From an uncultured bacterium (GTDB lineage Bacteria > Bacteroidota > Bacteroidia > Bacteroidales > Paludibacteraceae), in NCBI GenBank assembly GCA_947074225.1, contig CAMTOX010000030.1, positions 1 through 10,969 on the forward strand: a DNA stretch of 10,969 nucleotides, written 5' to 3'. The notes beneath the pieces were generated by a model. That model was given only the letters and a program-made list of their open reading frames with translations. It was not told the origin of the DNA and did no database searches. A program made the position numbers and the translations under genes. Below, piece after piece: positions 10,301-10,969 of the stretch (the first letter of the stretch is position 1; each line of letters starts with the position of its first letter).

Positions 10301-10830
10301 TCCTCATCGGTATGCGTCGTACTAGAACAACCGCCTCCTTTATTTTTGTAAGAGGTACCAACAGAGGTGCCCTGCCAAAGATAAACCACAATATTGGCAT
10401 CTTCCTGCTGGTTGTAGGTACGTTTTACCCATACAACTAAAGAGTCGGGGCGGTAGGTAAATGCCATACCACCATCGGTACCTGCAGTAGCAGAACTGGT
10501 ATTAATGCCATTTAAATAGTTCCATGGGGTACCTAAAGTAATCCATGATGGAGCTGTTTCGTTAATACCTGCGGCACCGACCTCTTCATTGTGTATCTTC
10601 ACACACTTGCCGATATAGCCGTTAGCCTCTTCAGAAACCATTTGCTTTTTTACAGTTATTCCTACAACTGTCTTACTCACGTTTGCTCCTTTCCAACCGG
10701 TAGGTTGTACACCGGCTCCATTAAAACCGGTTTCAAAGGTTTCAAAACTACTGTTTGGTAATTGTTGTGCATTCATTATAAGAACAGACAACATAGTAAA
10801 TACTAAAACAAGATAACTTTTGATTTTCAT
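1363..10830 (-). CDS. Giant secreted repeat protein: two PCMD-like domains, 30 cadherin-like beta-sandwich repeats, T9SS-like C-terminus
   Basis: The product has 3155 residues, uninterrupted, counted from the ATG at 10828-10830. Order: signal peptide (1-21), PCMD-like domain 1 (22-266), 15 repeats (267-1535), PCMD-like domain 2 (1536-1757), 15 repeats (1758-3058), linker and C-terminal sorting-like domain (3059-3155). The repeats resemble the cadherin-like beta-sandwich family (Pfam PF12733), and the other modules resemble the 'putative carbohydrate metabolism domain' (PF13201); both calls are from memory of the families, not a search. No catalytic motif, protease site or transmembrane helix after the signal peptide is evident. 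I infer an exported fibrous surface protein or adhesin, perhaps carbohydrate-binding. An in-frame TTG at 10857 would add nine residues but falls inside the likely promoter. The gene is monocistronic in view and ends at a shared terminator. Specific ligand and function are unknown. Confidence 0.93.
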   Translation of the reverse strand: MKIKSYLVLVFTMLSVLIMNAQQLPNSSFETFETGFNGAGVQPTGWKGANVSKTVVGITVKKQMVSEEANGYIGKCVKIHNEEVGAAGINETAPSWITLGTPWNYLNGINTSSATAGTDGGMAFTYRPDSLVVWVKRTYNQQEDANIVVYLWQGTSVGTSYKNKGGGCSSTTHTDEESDIRQQTDRNACTTTQYATQVGEGSWRSNQQITNWTRLAIPINYYNNLVPEKINVIYSSGNYPNFRDNNGVNIASTLYVDEMYLAYSSQLSEIRLNNRPMSGFDKDTYTYTYSLGQGVTTIPTITAFRNGREISGSELSINYGTVGQPTTITVTAEDGSSTTTYTINFVGELSSNPRPAGITVNGTSIASFNPYVYNYNVELPYGTTTCPTIAVQTAESGQTSVINCTQVPGSATVTVTAENGTTTQVYTINFTIGALTDNTLENILLDGVQIPDFSPTKTNYIVDLPVGTTTSPTIQAVSAYATGDQTIVIDDQGLNGTSTITVTPTGTTNSRIYRISYRITASTNTQLLDIQVGGTSIEGFNASVYNYTYSLPIGTAQLPTITWTPGDAYQTVVLETGGTEGVTKITVTSQSGAVAIYRITFSTAKSSNSYLTDITLDGVTITGFDASVTSYQVILPIGTTVMPTVAWSAGDIYQNISFTSGGINGTSRIVVRAQDNSVTTYTIAMSVAQADNATLLDLKVAGSTITGFRPDSTYYTYLLPRGTTELPEIIYTPYDAFQTIRRTDGGIDGETRITVRAQSGASTIYVIAFSVMRSSDATLSDILVGGVSLDNFNAQTEQYDITLPSGTAVLPTIEVVKNDEAQRVSIVRGGVNGITTITVIAEDGTEKIYSLQFSVVKSENALLSGILVGGDTLEGFDANIFEYFYTLPAGTENCPTIQAIASSGQYVTISSPRLEGTAKIEVTPEEGAKNVYVIHFAFAKSTLSFLNNILIDEIGIVGFTPDSFNYVVTLPIATTTAPTITAVAGNALQQIYLYEGGLNRATQIDVVAENGAVSQYSVTFEVAKSNISTLQTISINGVTLEGYQENVYSYNYILPMGTTTAPVVTYIKGAIGQSVEVITPACEGNVILNVTAEDGSATSTYHIAMTFAPFTNSKLAGITRDGVVLENFEAEVMHYVIDLEANQAIPAISYIPADSTQMIAIAQAGIEGTEIVVVAQNGNTNKYTVHFNRLLGTQAELSDIKMLINNRWVALPEFSSEVTAYNYTLPWRTTSVPVMDVVNTQAGQQIKIIYGSVNGTTTVEVTSEDGNTVKVYTIAFEVEKSNVSSLNTILIADVPLPTFNASTLEYTVQLPYQTQMVPKISWECALDENSVPMPEQQVILVQNCLLDTSYIKVMAEDGSETIYKINFEVAKSSAANELSMILLNGLPVDGFVSSNLIYNVSLLSGTTEMPTITYVKNYPEQSVMMNVGTLTTASTLTVYGDDKSVAPTVYTLNMSVASVGVVKLESILVDGAALENFNPEVTSYVIPVAATPVITYQYPEGTQVSEVISNSKQVRLNVFSMTNDEEMNYDIFFYYTLDIIPNGDFSSWETAVYNSANRPTGWMVPADAAEKYRFTGFGSGFISEANKTYTTGQEVQLQEYEGNSYVKLFTRSQEFSIHGGVPGMITLGNIQLNLSSSGGSSSSVSGGIAFRNTPDEAHMDYFQEPSRTRIDNMRFVYQITDGLVNEEVVFTDNTFAGEWKHMTFPLSTTISAPSQMNLIVNAGHTEDASGLGACAVCTDWNHTGTMFIDNVAFYYNNRLSNILVDGVALEGFVSTTNNYSITLPSEYAGIPQVTVEGEVEDQAHRLSWSGWNNGVATTTIEVMAEDLSKNYYTVTFNRPVSTIATLSGIEVDGLLLEGFQPNQYSYDVEMPFRYLQYPSVTTYAGSQYQTTAVVTSDSLIQIVVTAEDGTVNRYHINLKSVASTASILWDLEVVGGEFVYNPDQLTYQVDMIAGAVRPEVLFTKMSDGQQVIMDCNDMTRLVVTSEDGLHTTEYTIAFNYPAVVTTGKLALIALNETILEGYSPESYNYNYTVTNNDALVSIFTKEFDSDVVTQYITNDSVVWNVQGSELNSYVLNYLRPLSADNTLASVSVNNEMLLDFNSSTYLYQVEVERNEAIRVEAIGAIVAQELLVQYAPVDSIIGFDYQAISPNKADSTITRVEFNTRKNSNAYLADILINGESLVVENATYISDAAFDSTLLNYSILLKVTTPKQALPQVPTISAVAGSYGQTISIENNGLNEDAIINVIAEDGTEVNYILHLAAQQSDYALLSAIVINNQPLATFNANTFIYEVVRTDNDNVDITYRTDDAYQSIVITQQGDTTIITVTAEDGKVRNSYYVILDYQLSSETTIESILLDGQQLENFQPDSFYYEVELPVGTTQLPNISVVGANDNQNIAISTNGVNGNTLITVTAQDGTEGQYTISFTVKLSQIATLDMIYLNYEEMTLSAANFTVDQSFNAELFAYQVTLPVGTRQYPTITWDNADIYQSVQLKEVSVGNYEVVVTAQDTMFRNSYAISFVILKSTNAQLANILINDEDLDTDAITFTVDQDFAASTYRYQLQWPIGTTQLPRVAFAAGDTMQNVVVTMPTSLNDSIIIAVTAEDNAYTNRYVIHCSLLLSENSKLNDLTLNGSTILGFHPDSLQYHVLLPIGTTEMPSVQWQAGDAYQTISAVNGGINGDYSITVKAQDTTFVTTYVIHFTVELSHNAYASMIYGNGNAIQGFDMELFDYTLVLPYAQTQVPVITCLLPEPTLQNVAITQAATVADTAYVVVTAQDGVNVNTYRITFRNMLSDNALLEGIYLDGEMIDVNSIHYAADNSFDSETYNYSIILPYGTTELPTITWKGQVDDYYSIELQLGALPGTSIIKVVSQDMNHESEYSLSFQVRKSNNALLEDLLVQGVSLNGFNPTLFEYTMEFPIGTDTASLPRADEVTYLVGHYGQMVEVNQVDPVTIVVIVTAEDGETFNVYVINMEILLSNNALLKDIIVDGSSIRNFAPSQFEYTYLLFPGAQVPEIEPIKGEESQQVFLSKAAVGELTYIYVEAEDGTESTYTIHFTASGDNPGDRPKSEDVCWSYLGNGSFKASTRRNNVSVLIFEPSGRLIERRSLPLVDPNVNICESSADGEIFTYEKRGQVYLYVFIYDKGKVIDSGKFLY
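1366..1569 (-). other. Divergent T9SS-like C-terminal sorting domain (residues 3088-3155)
   Basis: After the last repeat comes a Gly/Pro/Asp linker (SGDNPGDRPK) and a 68-residue end. The sequence VSVLIFEPSGRLIERRSL is followed about 40 residues later by QVYLYVFIYDKGKVIDSGKF. This matches the general pattern of type A T9SS sorting domains: a 'V-x-(I/V)-x-(D/E)-x-x-GR' strand pair, a Gly/Tyr strand near the end and a short basic beta strand at the terminus. Such domains direct transport across the outer membrane and attachment to the surface. The usual G-x-Y-(I/V)-V and final Lys are not exact, so the call is moderate. Confidence 0.6.
1657..5559 (-). repeat. Second array: 15 cadherin-like beta-sandwich repeats (R16-R30, residues 1758-3058)
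   Basis: I counted 15 units by eye, starting at residues 1758, 1845, 1927, 2008, 2086, 2170, 2269, 2351, 2435, 2529, 2625, 2710, 2797, 2893 and 2982. The core pattern is that of the first array, but lengths vary more, from 77 to 99 residues. R21, R24, R25 and R28 carry roughly 10-residue inserts between the first two strands. R18-R20 are the most eroded: R19 and R20 lack the AEDG turn, and R18-R20 lack the LPxGT-PTI segment. R22-R30 are closer to the consensus. There is no frame break or stop anywhere in the array. Confidence 0.9.
5560..6225 (-). other. PCMD-like domain 2, internal (residues 1536-1757)
   Basis: This segment interrupts the repeat array and has the same landmarks in the same order as the N-terminal domain. 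They are IPNGDFSSWE (1540-1549), RPTGWM (1558-1563), PGMITLG (1622-1628), GGIAFRNTPDEAHMDY (1646-1661), a W-x-x-M-x-FPL strand near 1699-1706, NLIVNAGHT (1717-1725), and a closing TMFIDNVAFYYNN (1745-1757) running into the next repeat. The RPDSL core of domain 1 is replaced by NTPDEAH. It also has a Ser/Gly-rich stretch (about 1635-1647) and a CxxC motif (C1734, C1737) absent from domain 1. It may be a second ligand-binding site along the fibre. Confidence 0.68.
6226..10032 (-). repeat. First array: 15 cadherin-like beta-sandwich repeats (R1-R15, residues 267-1535)
   Basis: I counted 15 divergent tandem units by eye, starting at residues 267, 355, 439, 526, 610, 694, 778, 862, 945, 1029, 1114, 1196, 1285, 1377 and 1462. 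Usual length is 84 residues, about 252 bases. Each unit opens with L-x-x-I-x-(V/L)-(D/N/G)-G, then GF-(D/N) and a Tyr-rich strand. The middle is usually LP-x-GT with PTI four to six residues on, then often an aromatic plus Gln, a Gly-Gly turn, and TVTAEDG or a variant before YxIxF. R8-R10 and R12-R13 are joined by AKS or EKS linkers. R15 is short (74 residues) and lacks the AEDG turn. DNA identity between units is low, so this is an old array. Confidence 0.9.
10033..10767 (-). other. PCMD-like domain 1 (residues 22-266)
   Basis: Landmarks typical of PCMD-type modules are visible. They include an opening PNSSFE followed by PTGW (23-46), GGMAFTYRPDSLVVWVK (120-136), a strand IVVYLW (147-152), WTRLAIPINYY (212-222), the segment INVIYSSGN (230-238) and a closing STLYVDEMYLAYSS (252-265). 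In this family the end leads straight into the first beta-sandwich repeat, as it does here. The fold is thought to be a jelly-roll with possible carbohydrate binding; function is not established. A loop at about 163-195 carries two cysteines (C168 and C189) and an acidic, His-containing patch. Confidence 0.7.
10768..10830 (-). other. Signal peptide of the giant protein (residues 1-21)
   Basis: The N-terminus has a short basic start (MKIK), a hydrophobic core at about 6-19 and the ending MNAQQ. Cleavage is most likely after A21, leaving Gln at the mature N-terminus. This agrees with the known preference in Bacteroidota for Gln after signal peptidase I cleavage, where it is often cyclised to pyroglutamate. 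There is no lipobox Cys, so it should not be a lipoprotein. The protein should reach the periplasm through Sec. Confidence 0.88.
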
Positions 10831-10854
10831 GACTTCATCTAATAAAAATTTCTC

Positions 10855-10862
10855 CAAATGTA
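10855..10862 (-). promoter_or_regulatory. Bacteroidota-type -7 promoter element (TACATTTG) for the giant gene
   Basis: Read on the minus strand, TACATTTG fits TAnnTTTG. Transcription would start roughly five to eight bases downstream, near 10847-10850, giving a leader of about 20 bases before the ATG at 10830. The region before the ATG is A/T-rich with no Shine-Dalgarno sequence. A clear -33 TTG is not seen at the usual spacing. The upstream TTG codon (10855-10857) is part of this element, so it should not be translated. The stretch 10863-10935 holds no other gene or clear operator. Confidence 0.6.
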
Positions 10863-10935
10863 CTATGAAACAGATAATAAACTACTTTTTTTAGATATTA
10901 GTAGAACGTTAAAAAAGTAAACACCTGACAATGTG

Positions 10936-10969
10936 AGATCGGAAGAGCGTCGTGTCGGGAAAGCGTGAA
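10936..10969. other. Illumina adapter contamination at contig end
   Basis: The final 34 bases begin AGATCGGAAGAGCGTCGTGT, which is identical to the start of the Illumina TruSeq universal adapter (reverse complement). The next 14 bases match it apart from three substitutions (positions 10956, 10964 and 10968). This is library-derived sequence left at an assembly end, not biology. The true sequence stops at about 10935. Confidence 0.95.

Noticed and set aside
1363..10830. Possible CRISPR array or DNA minisatellite, given the regular spacing of about 252 bases.
   Set aside because: The units are coding, in frame throughout, and conserved only at protein level. There are no identical short direct repeats.
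10831..10857. Upstream in-frame TTG start for the giant protein.
   Set aside because: It lies within the TACATTTG promoter element and adds residues before a complete signal peptide.

Overview
The window looks like one end of a contig from a member of the Bacteroidota, most likely order Bacteroidales. The signs are promoter -7 elements of the TAnnTTTG type, genes without Shine-Dalgarno sequences, a secreted protein whose mature end would begin with Gln, PCMD-type domains, and a C-terminus like the type IX secretion (T9SS) sorting domain. The genus cannot be fixed from this sequence.

Layout from left to right. Positions 1-51 are the 3' part of a tRNA-Gln (anticodon TTG), followed at once by a strong intrinsic terminator. 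A short promoter region then leads to a single-gene unit, 189-1265 (+). It encodes a DAHP synthase fused to an AroQ-type chorismate mutase: the entry step of the shikimate pathway and the first step of the Phe/Tyr branch on one chain. A bidirectional hairpin terminator at about 1324-1357 separates it from a convergent gene that fills the rest of the window.

That gene, 1363-10830 (-), encodes a 3155-residue secreted protein. Reading it by eye gives a signal peptide, a PCMD-like domain, 15 cadherin-like/Ig-like beta-sandwich repeats, a second PCMD-like domain, 15 more repeats and a divergent T9SS-like C-terminal domain. The two-part 15+15 arrangement is the most striking feature here. I infer a long cell-surface fibre or adhesin with lectin-like modules at its tip and middle; no catalytic domain is visible. 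A TAnnTTTG element just upstream argues that translation starts at the ATG at 10830 and not at the upstream in-frame TTG.

The last 34 bases (10936-10969) match the common Illumina adapter almost perfectly and are a library artefact, not genome. The two genes have no evident functional link; they are tail-to-tail neighbours. No mobile element, CRISPR array or integrase is present. No stretch longer than 300 bases lacks a gene.
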